Assembly: GCA_019459525.1 (NCBI GenBank)
Contig: JAIBEY010000022.1
Coordinates: forward strand, 1 to 64,000
Reading direction: 5' to 3'
Source of the DNA: Prolixibacteraceae bacterium
GTDB taxonomy: Bacteria > Bacteroidota > Bacteroidia > Bacteroidales > Prolixibacteraceae
Length of the DNA: 64,000 nucleotides
Both the position numbers and the translations under genes were made by a program. The notes below the pieces were generated by a model, which had not been told where the DNA came from, did no database searches, and was given only the letters and a program-made list of their open reading frames with translations. Numbering within the stretch: the stretch's first letter is position 1; the number at the start of each line of letters is the position of its first letter. Shown piece after piece: positions 7,114 to 16,091 of the stretch.

Positions 7114-9618
7114 ATGAAGCTAATTATTTTATTTATGCTGCTCGTATGCGGCACAGTTGTGGCATTTGGTCAACAAACCGGACGTCTTACGGGGGTAATC
7201 AAGGAAAAGGGGGATGGCACCATTGCGGGCGCCAATATTCTGTTAAAACCGGGAAACTTTGGGGCGGTATCTGATGAGGATGGGCGCTTCCGCGTGAATA
7301 ACATTATGAGTGGCAGTTATACTGCTGAAGTGAGCTTTATTGGCTATAAAACTTTCTCCACCCAAATAAGTATCAATCCCAACGCAACCGAAGAGCTTGA
7401 AGTTAATCTTGAAGAAGAGAGTATCACTTTGGGTGATATGAACGTCACGGCGCAAAAGCGCTCCGAAAGCCAAAAAGAAGTTCCAATAGCGCTGACCAAT
7501 ATCTCAGCCAACTTTCTGGAGAGCAACGTTATTGAAACGATGGGGAGCATGTCTGAATTTGTTCCGGGCGTTCAGGTTCAGGAGCAAACAGTAATTTTCC
7601 CTGGCTTCGTAATCCGCGGCCTGACTTCCGACAATACGACATTAAATTTCGATAACCGTGTCTCGATTTTTCAGGATGGTGTTTCGATAAGCAAACCGGT
7701 CGGGGCATTTACTGAGTTTTTCGACATCGATCGGGTTGAAGTACTCAAAGGGCCACAGGGAACTTTATTTGGAAGAAGCGCCCAAATTGGAGCTATCCAC
7801 ATGGTTACAAAACGCGCGAAAAACGAAACATCCGGTAATTTCACTCTCGGAACCGGAAATTACAACCAAATGCGGGCCAATGGTTACATCAACCTCCCGA
7901 TTATTGAAAACAAGCTGTTTGTCCGCGTTGCCGGAATCTATAACAAACGTGATGGCTATATTGAAAACCTTTCGGGAGGGACATTGATGGGTAAAAATAC
8001 CTATGCAGCAAGAGCTTCACTGAAGTATTTACCAGGCAAAAACAGCGCTTTAGATCTTATTATTAATTATCAGGACGACAAGATGCCTGGCGTGGATTTT
8101 AAAAGCGGAACATTTGCCCCCAAAGGAGGAGATACCAGCCCTTATACTTTTGTTGATATGGAAGCTGGGGAAGATTTGATGGACACCAGAGATGTATGGG
8201 GACTAACGTTTCAATACAAACAATTTTTCAGCGATGCCCTCAGCCTAACAGCCATTACGGGCTACCGCTCGGTAAACGCGACTTCGGTATTCGACAGCGA
8301 TGGGACAAAGGCCATGGCCCTCGCGTTCGATGCTAGTGTTAATTACAGCCAGTTAAGCCAGGAATTGCGGCTTAACTATGATGGGAAACGTTTCTCGGGT
8401 TTTGCAGGAGCAAACTTTTTTCACGAAGAGGGTAACCTATCGTACATCCTGACACAGGACGAACGTAGCGTTTTTGCCATGATTTCGCCAAAACTTGCCC
8501 CATACAAAATTCCGTATATTCCGATGATCGTTAATGGCGAGCCCAACCTTTCGGTTACTGTAAACCCACTGACTAAAAAAACCTTAAAAACATTTCATAC
8601 CGAAACCATGAATGAAAACGGGGTAGATAACGATGCCTTTGATATTTTTGCAGACGGGACTTTTAAATTAACCCAAAAATTAAAAATTACCGCCGGGGGC
8701 CGCCTGATTTTCGAGAATCAAACAACCATATACCGGGTTGACCCTGCTGCTTCACCAGGCTCTTTCGGTTTTCTTTTGGGCAATGGCTCCAATAATTTAT
8801 TTAGACCAACAGCAGGGCGCCTCGTTATCAGTAAGCCATTCTCCGACTGGGTGGGCCGCCTGGTCATGCAATATGATTTCTCAAAAGAAGTGAGCGCCTA
8901 TGCCTCCTTGTCGAAAGGCCGTCGTCCAAACGTGGTTGAAGTAAGCGCAACAGACACTACCTATTTAAAAGCCGAACTTGTTTACAATTACGAAGTAGGG
9001 TTCAAAAGCCTCTTGATGGACAACCGGCTGCAATTTAATGTAAGTGGTTTTGTTTACGATTACCGTCATTTCCAAACCCTCACCAATACGCTTGAATCCG
9101 GAGGCCTTTACAAGACTTCTTATGCTGGCGAAGCTACGGGTAAAGGGCTTGAAACTGAATTCCAGTTTGCCGCAACAAAAAAACTCACATTATTTGCCAA
9201 TTACGCTTATTTAGATGCCACATTCGACAACAAAGACGCTGACGGCAGTGAACAAAAATTAGCTGGCAATACTTTCCGCCAGACACCAAAACATTCCGGT
9301 GCGGCGGGTTTAACGTATCAGTTTGGGCTTGGGAAAGCAGGATTTCTTGCATGGAGCCTTTCTGCAAGCTATAAATCGGAATACTTCTTCGATGACGAAA
9401 ATACTCCTGAATTATTCCAGGATGGATACGCCATGCTTAACAGTGCAGTTCAGTACTCCAGTATCAATGGCAAATACGGATTACGTCTGAATATGAACAA
9501 CATAACGAATCAAAAATACCTCATCGATGCCGGTAACACCGGACAGGCATTTGGGATATCAACTTTTGTGCCGGGAGCACCCCGGTTCTGGGGTGTTCAG
9601 TTGTTTTATAACTTGTAA
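7114..9618 (+). CDS. TonB-dependent outer-membrane receptor
   Basis: The 834-aa protein has a signal peptide (about 1-20), a carboxypeptidase-regulatory-like beta-sandwich (about 23-108, with GRLTGVIKEKGDGTIAGANI and GSYTAEVSFIGYKTF), a plug domain (about 118-225, with FVIRGLTSDNTTLNFDNR and FDIDRVEVLKGPQGTLFGR) and a 22-strand-type barrel ending in an aromatic-rich strand (FWGVQLFYNL). It would import a scarce ligand across the outer membrane using TonB energy. No SusD partner follows, so a siderophore, cofactor or similar small ligand is more likely than a polysaccharide. The gene stands alone, with a terminator just downstream. Confidence 0.93.
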   Translation: MKLIILFMLLVCGTVVAFGQQTGRLTGVIKEKGDGTIAGANILLKPGNFGAVSDEDGRFRVNNIMSGSYTAEVSFIGYKTFSTQISINPNATEELEVNLEEESITLGDMNVTAQKRSESQKEVPIALTNISANFLESNVIETMGSMSEFVPGVQVQEQTVIFPGFVIRGLTSDNTTLNFDNRVSIFQDGVSISKPVGAFTEFFDIDRVEVLKGPQGTLFGRSAQIGAIHMVTKRAKNETSGNFTLGTGNYNQMRANGYINLPIIENKLFVRVAGIYNKRDGYIENLSGGTLMGKNTYAARASLKYLPGKNSALDLIINYQDDKMPGVDFKSGTFAPKGGDTSPYTFVDMEAGEDLMDTRDVWGLTFQYKQFFSDALSLTAITGYRSVNATSVFDSDGTKAMALAFDASVNYSQLSQELRLNYDGKRFSGFAGANFFHEEGNLSYILTQDERSVFAMISPKLAPYKIPYIPMIVNGEPNLSVTVNPLTKKTLKTFHTETMNENGVDNDAFDIFADGTFKLTQKLKITAGGRLIFENQTTIYRVDPAASPGSFGFLLGNGSNNLFRPTAGRLVISKPFSDWVGRLVMQYDFSKEVSAYASLSKGRRPNVVEVSATDTTYLKAELVYNYEVGFKSLLMDNRLQFNVSGFVYDYRHFQTLTNTLESGGLYKTSYAGEATGKGLETEFQFAATKKLTLFANYAYLDATFDNKDADGSEQKLAGNTFRQTPKHSGAAGLTYQFGLGKAGFLAWSLSASYKSEYFFDDENTPELFQDGYAMLNSAVQYSSINGKYGLRLNMNNITNQKYLIDAGNTGQAFGISTFVPGAPRFWGVQLFYNL

Positions 9619-9636
9619 TAGTCTTTCGAAACTAAC

Positions 9637-9692
9637 AACAGCTCCATCTGCCTGAATATGTAAATTCATTTGAATGGAGCTGTTTTAAATTT
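9637..9692 (+). terminator. Terminator after the TonB-dependent receptor
   Basis: AACAGCTCCAT (9637-9647) pairs perfectly with ATGGAGCTGTT (9674-9684) over 11 bp and is followed by an AT-rich TTAAATTT tail. It lies 18 bp after the receptor stop codon. Confidence 0.75.
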
Positions 9693-9698
9693 AAAACC

Positions 9699-9842
9699 AT
9701 GAGTACTTGTCTTTTTCTGCCTATTTTGATCCTTACTCCCATCACTACTTTTAGCCAGAAAAAACCAACAATTATGAGCATGAAGTCGCCCAACAAATCC
9801 CGGACAAACCTGGATTTTAATGATCTTTTTCATTATAAGTAA
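9699..9842 (+). pseudogene. Truncated secreted-protein gene start
   Basis: A 47-codon frame begins with a convincing signal peptide (MSTCLFLPILILTPITTFSQ) and then stops after 27 residues of mature sequence. It looks like the 5' end of an exported protein gene whose remainder was lost, perhaps in the rearrangement that left the IS3 fragment at 10.0-10.3 kb. A genuine tiny secreted peptide is the alternative. Confidence 0.4.
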
Positions 9843-9915
9843 TGAGAATTATTAAAGGTCGTAATTTCCTTGTGTCAATGTACCCTGGCAAGCCAGATCC
9901 ATTAAAGCTTATTTT

Positions 9916-9983
9916 ACCGCAGATTACTCGGATAAACACAGATTGTAAAACCATCAAATAGCTTTATCGGTGTATTCTGTGGT
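9916..9983. repeat. Dispersed palindromic repeat (ACCGCAGATTAC type)
   Basis: The left arm ACCGCAGATTACTCGGATAA pairs imperfectly with the right arm TTATCGGTGTATTCTGTGGT. It resembles intergenic hairpin repeats common in Bacteroidota genomes. The remainder of 9843-10040 shows no gene. Confidence 0.5.
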
Positions 9984-10040
9984 GTTTAAGTTTTGCGAAA
10001 CACATTACATTCAATATACAACCTCTTATTCGTTCATTTA

Positions 10041-10295
10041 TCAAAATTCGCCTTTTACATTTAGGTACTCCAGGCTTAATTCAGCATACATTCTTTTTAA
10101 TCTGTCATTTTCTTTCTCCAAAGCAATAAATCTATCAATTTCGAATTTATTCAATCCTTGGTACTTTACTCTCCAATTATATATTGTTGCCTGACATATT
10201 CCATATTTTTGCACAAGTGCAGAAACAGAAGTTCCACTTTCATTTTCTCGCAGAACATTGTAAATTTGAGTGGTTGAGAATCTCTTTTTTCCCAT
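10041..10295 (-). CDS. IS3-type transposase OrfA, orphan
   Basis: The protein is a helix-turn-helix of the transposase OrfA kind. KRFSTTQIYNVLRENESG and YGICQATIYNWRVKYQG form the HTH, followed by a leucine-zipper-like tail (ALEKENDRLKRMYAEL). IS3 elements normally have orfB, the DDE catalytic subunit, directly downstream and overlapping. Here nothing like orfB follows between 9843 and 10040, so this is a remnant that cannot transpose alone. The start at 10295 (MGKKRF) fits the family; 10313 is an in-frame alternative. Confidence 0.75.
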   Translation of the reverse strand: MGKKRFSTTQIYNVLRENESGTSVSALVQKYGICQATIYNWRVKYQGLNKFEIDRFIALEKENDRLKRMYAELSLEYLNVKGEF

Positions 10296-10345
10296 GTGTC
10301 GTTGATTATTCATTGTTTAATTAATTCTTATTACATCATTACCTC

Positions 10346-10381
10346 GATGGAACCAGATTCCCCAAATAGATCTGTTCCATC
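10346..10381. repeat. Strong hairpin in the 10.3-10.6 kb gap
   Basis: GATGGAAC-AGAT pairs with ATCTGTTCCATC over 12 bp with a single bulged C and an 11-nt loop. It lies just upstream of the orphan orfA and may be an IS-end relic or a regulatory hairpin. The rest of 10314-10606 has no gene. Confidence 0.5.
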
Positions 10382-10606
10382 ATATACCGGACGATAAACA
10401 AGAATGCAAAAGCAAAGAATAAAAAGCTCTCTTTAAATCTGTTTATCTTTTGTTCTTTAAATTGCCAAATAGCCTGTTCCTATGTGTATCGGGAGAACTC
10501 GCCAACAATCATACTATTGTTTGCCAGACAATTATCACGACCGTTTCATATCCACAATATTTCAAACCATTTTTCAACCGTCAAAAACAACAAATCCCGG
10601 CACCTC

Positions 10607-12193
10607 TTATCCGTTAACAGACTTAGTGTTCCCTAACGGATAGCTGACCGGTAACGAAAAATAGAAGGTTGTCCCTTCATCGGGTTTCGATATCAGCGTA
10701 ATGTCGCCACCCAAGGCTTTAGCTATGCGCTGTGCTAATGACAACCCAATGCCCAGTCCGTCATAGGCTCTTCTCAACGAAGAATCAACCTGGACAAACG
10801 GTTCAAAAATAGATTTCTGTTTTCCTTCGGGAATACCGATACCGGTATCCGAAATATAAAAGGTAAGCTGCCCCGGAGTTAAACAATGGATACCTAGAGT
10901 AATTGCACCTTTATGGGTAAATTTTACTGCATTGCCTGCAAGGATGTTCAAAACCTGACGAATATGTTTAGTGTCGCCAAAAAATAACTTTTTGCCACAG
11001 GAATCAACATCCAGATACTGTACCCCAATCTCGTCTTTTTTCTTCTCTTTCAGCATTTCTCTGATTGTCAGGTACTGATCTTTCATTATTGTATCTGCAA
11101 TGTAGCTTTCATTCATAATTTCAATTTGACCCGATTCAATCTTAGCCAGCTCAAGAATCTCTTCGATCATATTGACAAGCTTCATTCCTGATTTGTCGAT
11201 CAAACTGATAAACTCATCACGTTCATTTGGTTCCAGCGCTTCATCTTTCAGCATATCGGTCAACCCAACGATCGCGTTAAGTGGGGTGCGTATTTCATGG
11301 CTGATGGAAGCAAGAAAAAATGACTTCATCCTGCTGCTTTCTTCTGCCTTGTATTTTGCAACAATCAATTCTTCTTCTTTATTCTTCAGGTCCGAAATAT
11401 CATAAGCAACGGCAATGACTCCGGTTACTTTTTGCACCGTATTAAACTCGGGCACAACCGTTACCTGCAAATGCACAGGCAAACCAGTGTTGGCGTGAGG
11501 AAGGGTAAGGTCGAATTCCAGTGGCAAACCAGATTCCTTCACTAGACAGAGATTATTTCTCATTAAAAAGAGCTGATCTTCAGGCAAAAGTCTGGTTTGC
11601 CCAAGTACATTCCCTGCCATTACGAACCAGGAATAACCCGTAATTCTTTCACATGATGCATTAACATAAACACATCGGTTTTGTAAATCATACCTGACAA
11701 TTATACTGGGAGAGTTTTCGACCAAGGTTACAAATTCCTGTTCGCTGTGCCACAACATATCATAAACCTGTCTGCCGTTAGACATATCTTTTGCAACAAA
11801 GAAAAAATACTCTTCGGAAGATCTATAGGAAGAAATCTTAACTTCAACAGGGAATGTCCTCCGATCTTTGATCTTGTAATACATATCAATGGTCATTGAA
11901 TCCTTGCTTTGACTCCAATTTAAAGGAGATTGCGCCTGAAATTCTTCTTCAAAATTGGGTGCAATATCGTTTATAGTCATCGACAACAATTCCTCCGGAC
12001 TATACCCTAATGTTACACATGCTTTTTTATTGGGAAAAATAATGTTGGTATTTTTATCAACAATTAAAATGATCTCGTCGGATTGATCCAGTGAGAAAGT
12101 AAACAAATCAATTTCCGGATTACCACGCTTAAAATACGAGTTTCGAGGCGCCTGCTTCAAATGGCGGTATTTTAATTTCTTATACATTTCCAT
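10607..12193 (-). CDS. PAS-domain sensor histidine kinase
   Basis: Two PAS domains come first (about residues 30-150 and 155-280), then a HisKA domain with FLASISHEIRTPLNAIVGL, whose phospho-accepting His is encoded at 11299-11297. A HATPase domain follows with NAVKFTHKG (N box), DTGIGIP (G1), and GLGIGLSLAQ (G2). There is no membrane segment, so it is cytoplasmic. The ATG at 12193 (MEMYKK) overlaps the upstream receiver gene by 14 bp, indicating translational coupling; 12220 is the longest possible start. The gene ends in a gene-poor stretch. The signal sensed is unknown. Confidence 0.9.
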   Translation of the reverse strand: MEMYKKLKYRHLKQAPRNSYFKRGNPEIDLFTFSLDQSDEIILIVDKNTNIIFPNKKACVTLGYSPEELLSMTINDIAPNFEEEFQAQSPLNWSQSKDSMTIDMYYKIKDRRTFPVEVKISSYRSSEEYFFFVAKDMSNGRQVYDMLWHSEQEFVTLVENSPSIIVRYDLQNRCVYVNASCERITGYSWFVMAGNVLGQTRLLPEDQLFLMRNNLCLVKESGLPLEFDLTLPHANTGLPVHLQVTVVPEFNTVQKVTGVIAVAYDISDLKNKEEELIVAKYKAEESSRMKSFFLASISHEIRTPLNAIVGLTDMLKDEALEPNERDEFISLIDKSGMKLVNMIEEILELAKIESGQIEIMNESYIADTIMKDQYLTIREMLKEKKKDEIGVQYLDVDSCGKKLFFGDTKHIRQVLNILAGNAVKFTHKGAITLGIHCLTPGQLTFYISDTGIGIPEGKQKSIFEPFVQVDSSLRRAYDGLGIGLSLAQRIAKALGGDITLISKPDEGTTFYFSLPVSYPLGNTKSVNG

Positions 12194-12572
12194 CTTCACG
12201 CTGTTTTTTATTATAAACAAGATGTTTTACACGAATGCTTAACTCTCCGGCTGAAACTGGTTTGGTTACATAAACATCGGCCCCCAGTTCTAAAATTTCC
12301 AATTTATAATTTTCGTCACAAGCACCTGAAATAACCATAATCGGAACGGTTTCGGATATAGTCTCCCGCACCGTCTGTATAATCACCCACCCGTCCAGAA
12401 CTGGCATATGAAGATCAGTAATTAACAGATCAAACTGATTATTACGCATATACAAAACAGCTCCAAGCCCATCGGTAAAAGCTTTTACTACATATCCGTC
12501 AATTTCTAAACGATAGCTTAAAAGCTTACTCAACATCTCATTGTCTTCCGCTAATACTATTGTCTTTTTCAT
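12180..12572 (-). CDS. Single-domain response regulator (receiver only)
   Basis: The 130-aa protein is a stand-alone CheY-like receiver domain. The acidic pair E9/D10, the phosphorylation site D53 in LLITDLHMP and K104 in VTKP are all present. There is no output domain, so it must signal through protein contacts or act as a phosphorelay carrier. It overlaps the next gene, the PAS histidine kinase, and almost certainly works with it. Confidence 0.92.
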   Translation of the reverse strand: MKKTIVLAEDNEMLSKLLSYRLEIDGYVVKAFTDGLGAVLYMRNNQFDLLITDLHMPVLDGWVIIQTVRETISETVPIMVISGACDENYKLEILELGADVYVTKPVSAGELSIRVKHLVYNKKQREDGNV

Positions 12573-12670
12573 GAGAAAATAGGTGAGTTAAATAATTAAA
12601 CTGCAATCCGTTCTCTTAAACCACTCATGCCGCTACGCTTCTGAATACGCTTGTACTATCCGAACCCCGA

Positions 12671-14101
12671 TTACAGGTATTCATTGATCTGTCCCTTGGT
12701 CATGCGGACAATATAGAACTCCTTAATCCTATTGTCTTTCACATAGTCCATCGCCTTCTCGTACGACGAAAAATTTCCGGTGCGAATTTTCACATATCCA
12801 TCCTCACGTACTACATAATATTTTTTGATCGAATCCAATTCCTTCCGGTAGTATCCTTTTTCAAACCATTTCGGTGGAAGTGCCATAACCTGAATGGCAA
12901 AATATCCCTTCTGTCCGGGGGCACGATCTTCGAAAACAGGAAGCCTGTTTAAATCGGTTGTATCGTTCGTTGGTACCTGAAGGAGTGTCTCTCCTTCATT
13001 TTCGGCCTGATCTTCAAAAACTGATCCGGCTTTTTGTTCTGAATCTTGCGCCACTTCAGGCTCATTGGCCGATAACAGATCAGGTACATTGCTTTTTTCC
13101 GATGAAACCAGTAGCTGTTTCGTTACTTCAGGCGCAGCTTGCGGGCTCACATTGTCCATGCTGTTCCCCGGCTTCGGCAAAACCGTTCCGGCGGCGAATG
13201 AATAAATGTCGTTATTAGTCCGGCGGTCTGATGTAAAATAAAATAACCCGTTTTGCGGGCAATAACAGATGCCGTTTTCATTGTCCTTGCTATTTACCTG
13301 AGGCCCCATATTTACCGGAAGAGAGAAACTGTCCCCTTTCAGGTCGGTGTAATACAAGTCGAAACCACCATAACGGGTATGCTCGTCGGATGCAAAACAC
13401 AGCCTGGTATTACTGACAAAAAAAGGCATCATTTCGTTTCCAATTGTATTAACCAAACTGCCTATGTTCTCAGGGCTTTGCCATTTTCCATTTTTTAATT
13501 TGCATAGCCACAAATCCAGTTTGCCTACCGACCGTGATTTATCGGAACTAAATACCAACAGTTGCCCATCGGGTGATATAGTTGCCCGTCCGACAGAATA
13601 TTTTTTACTGTTGTATTCAAATGGGATCAACTTCTCAATCGTTGTTAAATCGTCGGCATTTCCGATAAAAAGATTATTGTTCCCTGTCTTTCTGTTAACC
13701 GCGTTCAGCAACACGGTTTTTCCGTCGGAAGAAAAGTTGAGATAGGTATATTTGTGTCTATCCGACTTGGCAACCTCCAGCTCTTTGGGCTTTCTTGGTG
13801 CCGGTTGTTGTATATCGGCAATCGGGATCTTAAAAATCCGGGTATTCAGAAACTCCTCGTTGCTCTCAAAATAATACAAATAACCGTTGCTGATAGCTGG
13901 CGACATCTCTTGTTTGCCGCTATTAAAGGGAAGCAATACCACCTCCTTAGCGCTGGCATCACGAACGGTGTCTGTTTTAAAATTACTAAAACCCCGTTCA
14001 ACCGACCGGGCTCCGGAACGATCAGCATTCCACTCCTTTGCCTGGATACTCCCTGTATGAGCCATGCAAACGATTAACGATATACTCCATAAATGTTTCA
14101 T
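12671..14101 (-). CDS. Secreted PD40 beta-propeller protein with SPOR-like C-terminus
   Basis: The start at 14101 (MKHLWSISLIVCMAHTGSIQA) gives a good signal peptide; the longer frame from 14137 does not. The middle part (about residues 60-320) contains PD40/TolB-like propeller strands such as YTYLNFSSDGKTVLLNA, ATISPDGQLLVFSSDKS and ENGICYCPQNGLFYFTSDR. The C-terminal ~75 residues (YFAIQVMALP...VKIRTGNFSSYEKAM) resemble a SPOR peptidoglycan-binding fold. Such proteins in Bacteroidota often sit in the periplasm near OmpA- or PorP-type systems. A ~110-bp gap with a palindromic repeat separates it from the thioredoxin-like gene upstream. Confidence 0.72.
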   Translation of the reverse strand: MKHLWSISLIVCMAHTGSIQAKEWNADRSGARSVERGFSNFKTDTVRDASAKEVVLLPFNSGKQEMSPAISNGYLYYFESNEEFLNTRIFKIPIADIQQPAPRKPKELEVAKSDRHKYTYLNFSSDGKTVLLNAVNRKTGNNNLFIGNADDLTTIEKLIPFEYNSKKYSVGRATISPDGQLLVFSSDKSRSVGKLDLWLCKLKNGKWQSPENIGSLVNTIGNEMMPFFVSNTRLCFASDEHTRYGGFDLYYTDLKGDSFSLPVNMGPQVNSKDNENGICYCPQNGLFYFTSDRRTNNDIYSFAAGTVLPKPGNSMDNVSPQAAPEVTKQLLVSSEKSNVPDLLSANEPEVAQDSEQKAGSVFEDQAENEGETLLQVPTNDTTDLNRLPVFEDRAPGQKGYFAIQVMALPPKWFEKGYYRKELDSIKKYYVVREDGYVKIRTGNFSSYEKAMDYVKDNRIKEFYIVRMTKGQINEYL

Positions 14102-14175
14102 ATACTCTATTTTAAATTTTGCATCCATCAGCTTCATTTGCCAACGCGACTTATAATCCCAGATTGTTTTGTAGT

Positions 14176-14208
14176 CAGGGCTTCGCTTTAAGCGAAACCC
14201 GAACCCTG
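14176..14208. repeat. Dispersed palindrome, copy 1
   Basis: CAGGG...CCCTG encloses TTCGCTT-T-AAGCGAA. It is a variant of the TTCACCCGAAGTGAA palindromes at 15.7, 21.0, 21.5 and 21.6 kb and sits between two secreted-protein genes on the minus strand, where it could act as a terminator or RNA-stabilising hairpin. Confidence 0.6.
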
Positions 14209-14210
14209 CC

Positions 14211-15620
14211 TTATTCCAGCACCTTCAGTATTGCTTCCAGATGTTCGGGGCTGACCACTTTGTAAAGTATTTCGAGCTTTTCGCCCAACAGGTAAATGGT
14301 TGGCGTGGCAAAGACATGGTAATCGGTTACCGGTTTACTCTTCCAGCTGTCGTAATCGAAATAGCTAACCCACGGGTATTCGTTGGCGACAGGCTCGAAA
14401 CCCGATTTTTCAGAGTCGAGCGATACATATACTACTTCCATTTTGTGTGCTTGTATTTCGGGATACATTTGTTTTATTTTCTGCATTTGCATTTCGCAAT
14501 CGGAGCATCCGCCCTGCCCAAAAATCACCAGCTTGTATTTGGTACCGATTCCAGATAACGAATCGTATCCTTTCAAATACCGGTTCAGCGAATCATCTTT
14601 TTTTTCTTTTTGTATGGCAACAGCTTTTGTAAAGTCAATATCAGGAGCCCGATTGCCCTTTTTCATGGTCCGGTAGCCCTCAAAACGATTCACCAGGTCG
14701 TTGCTTAGTTGAACCGAATTCTGCTGCAACATTAACAGGCTAAGGTGTTCGGCTGCCGGAAACAGGCTTCGGCGTTCGAAGAGGTTAAACAGGAATACAC
14801 CGGCATCAGGCAACCAGGCTGGCCTTTTTGCCTGAAGATTTTTAACCAGGTAATCGGTTGCTTTATTCATCTCTACATACACCGAGTCAAGCGGTTTCCC
14901 CATGTTTTCGAGCATGAAAAAGTAATTTTCCATGAGTACAGGCAACAGGCCGCTGTTGTAAAAACGCTCGTCGCTAAAATCGGTGTGCATAAAAAAATCG
15001 ATGTGGCGCGGAATCCGTTCCGGCTCGCGCTGAAGCGACACGGGCATGTCGCGTACAAAACTCACCAGCGGCAAATACCATTTCAGGTTGCTGTTTTCGG
15101 GCAGTACCTGTATAAAGTCGGTACCCTCTTTTTCGAGCAAACGGATTTCACGGTTTATGCCATCGGCTTTGTTGTATCGTTTCAGGTAAGCATCTTCGCG
15201 GTAAACCTTATCCAGAAACTTCCAGCCCATCAACGCTTTTTCGCGCGATAACTGCTGCTTGTAGTACGAATATAGGGTTTGGGTTGCCTCGTTGTTTTCG
15301 CAATTTAACCGGTCGATTTCGAACATGCTTGTTCCGCTCACCTTAAACCCCCTGGGACTGGTTATCATCAGTTCGATCCCTTCGGCCTTGTTAAACTGAA
15401 GAAATGCCACGCCCCAATAATTGTCAGGGAAGGCAAAACGAAAGTTCCCCAGGCTATCCACCGTGGTTTCGGCAATCTGCTGCCGCTGAAACCCGTTATA
15501 TACCAAAAGACTTACCGGCTGTTTGGCATGACCCGGAAAACTTCCGCGAATGTATTCCTGTGCCTGCACCTGCAAGGCCAGCATAAAAATCAGGGCCACT
15601 ATATAATTCCTCTTTTTCAT
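14211..15620 (-). CDS. Secreted thioredoxin-fold protein (TlpA-like)
   Basis: A signal peptide (about 1-20, ending LQVQAQ) is followed by a beta-sandwich region like DUF4369 (about 22-120), a helical middle region and a C-terminal thioredoxin-like domain (about 330-465). The redox motif is CSDC in FGQGGCSDCEMQMQKIK, followed by VVYVSLDSE and the cis-proline-type stretch FATPTIYLL. Proteins of this layout are periplasmic thiol-disulfide oxidoreductases in Bacteroidota. At 469 aa it has the expected length. It is on the same strand as the PD40 protein but separated by a palindromic repeat. Confidence 0.85.
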   Translation of the reverse strand: MKKRNYIVALIFMLALQVQAQEYIRGSFPGHAKQPVSLLVYNGFQRQQIAETTVDSLGNFRFAFPDNYWGVAFLQFNKAEGIELMITSPRGFKVSGTSMFEIDRLNCENNEATQTLYSYYKQQLSREKALMGWKFLDKVYREDAYLKRYNKADGINREIRLLEKEGTDFIQVLPENSNLKWYLPLVSFVRDMPVSLQREPERIPRHIDFFMHTDFSDERFYNSGLLPVLMENYFFMLENMGKPLDSVYVEMNKATDYLVKNLQAKRPAWLPDAGVFLFNLFERRSLFPAAEHLSLLMLQQNSVQLSNDLVNRFEGYRTMKKGNRAPDIDFTKAVAIQKEKKDDSLNRYLKGYDSLSGIGTKYKLVIFGQGGCSDCEMQMQKIKQMYPEIQAHKMEVVYVSLDSEKSGFEPVANEYPWVSYFDYDSWKSKPVTDYHVFATPTIYLLGEKLEILYKVVSPEHLEAILKVLE

Positions 15621-15692
15621 TTGTTTCCTTCGGTTTGGTTATAATTTTTCGTGTTAAAAACGCTGGTCAGTTCATCCTGAAGATTGGCTAAG

Positions 15693-15721
15693 TCCGGATT
15701 TCACCCGAAGTGAAACCCAGA
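15693..15721. repeat. Dispersed palindrome, copy 2
   Basis: This contains TTCACCCGAAGTGAA followed by ACCCAGA, the same element as at 21.5 and 21.6 kb. It lies upstream of the thioredoxin-like gene. Confidence 0.65.
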
Positions 15722-15795
15722 CCAATACCAACTCCGTTTCTATAATCCTATGCTTCTTATTCCTTATTTCTTATTCACTACCGTTTAGTTTGTGC

Positions 15796-15870
15796 CGTCA
15801 TTGCGATCCCGAGTCCCCGGGAGTAACAATCTACTGCGTGTTACAGCTAGCTTCGTTCCTCGCAATGACA
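15796..15870. repeat. CGTCATTGCGA palindromic repeat, copy 1
   Basis: The element opens with CGTCATTGCGATCCCGAG and closes with GCTTCGTTCCTCGCAATGAC, which are near inverse complements. It belongs to a palindromic intergenic repeat type known from many Bacteroidota genomes. Confidence 0.7.
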
Positions 15871-15944
15871 GATTGCCACACTCCCTTCGGTTCCCGATCA
15901 ATATTGGGACAAGCTGTTCGCAAAGACGCTCCGATGATGAGAAC

Positions 15945-16038
15945 CGTCATTGCGAATGGAGGGTAACGAAATGAAGCAATCTTTTCACTGTCATCTCCAC
16001 ATTGTGGCCAAATTTTTGGCTAGGGTCTCGCAATGACG
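15945..16038. repeat. CGTCATTGCGA palindromic repeat, copy 2
   Basis: CGTCATTGCGAATGGAGGGT (15945) and CTCGCAATGACG (end 16038) are the ends of a second copy, 74 bp after the first. Together the two copies fill most of the 470-bp gene-free stretch before mreB. I see no gene in 15621-16091. Confidence 0.7.
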
Positions 16039-16091
16039 ATCTTTTATCGTTTATTTTCTTAACTAAACAACATTTATTCCTTATCCCGTTT

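Noticed and set aside
15796-16038. CRISPR-like paired repeats
   Set aside because: There are only two copies, each a long palindrome with diverged interior and no regular spacers or cas genes.
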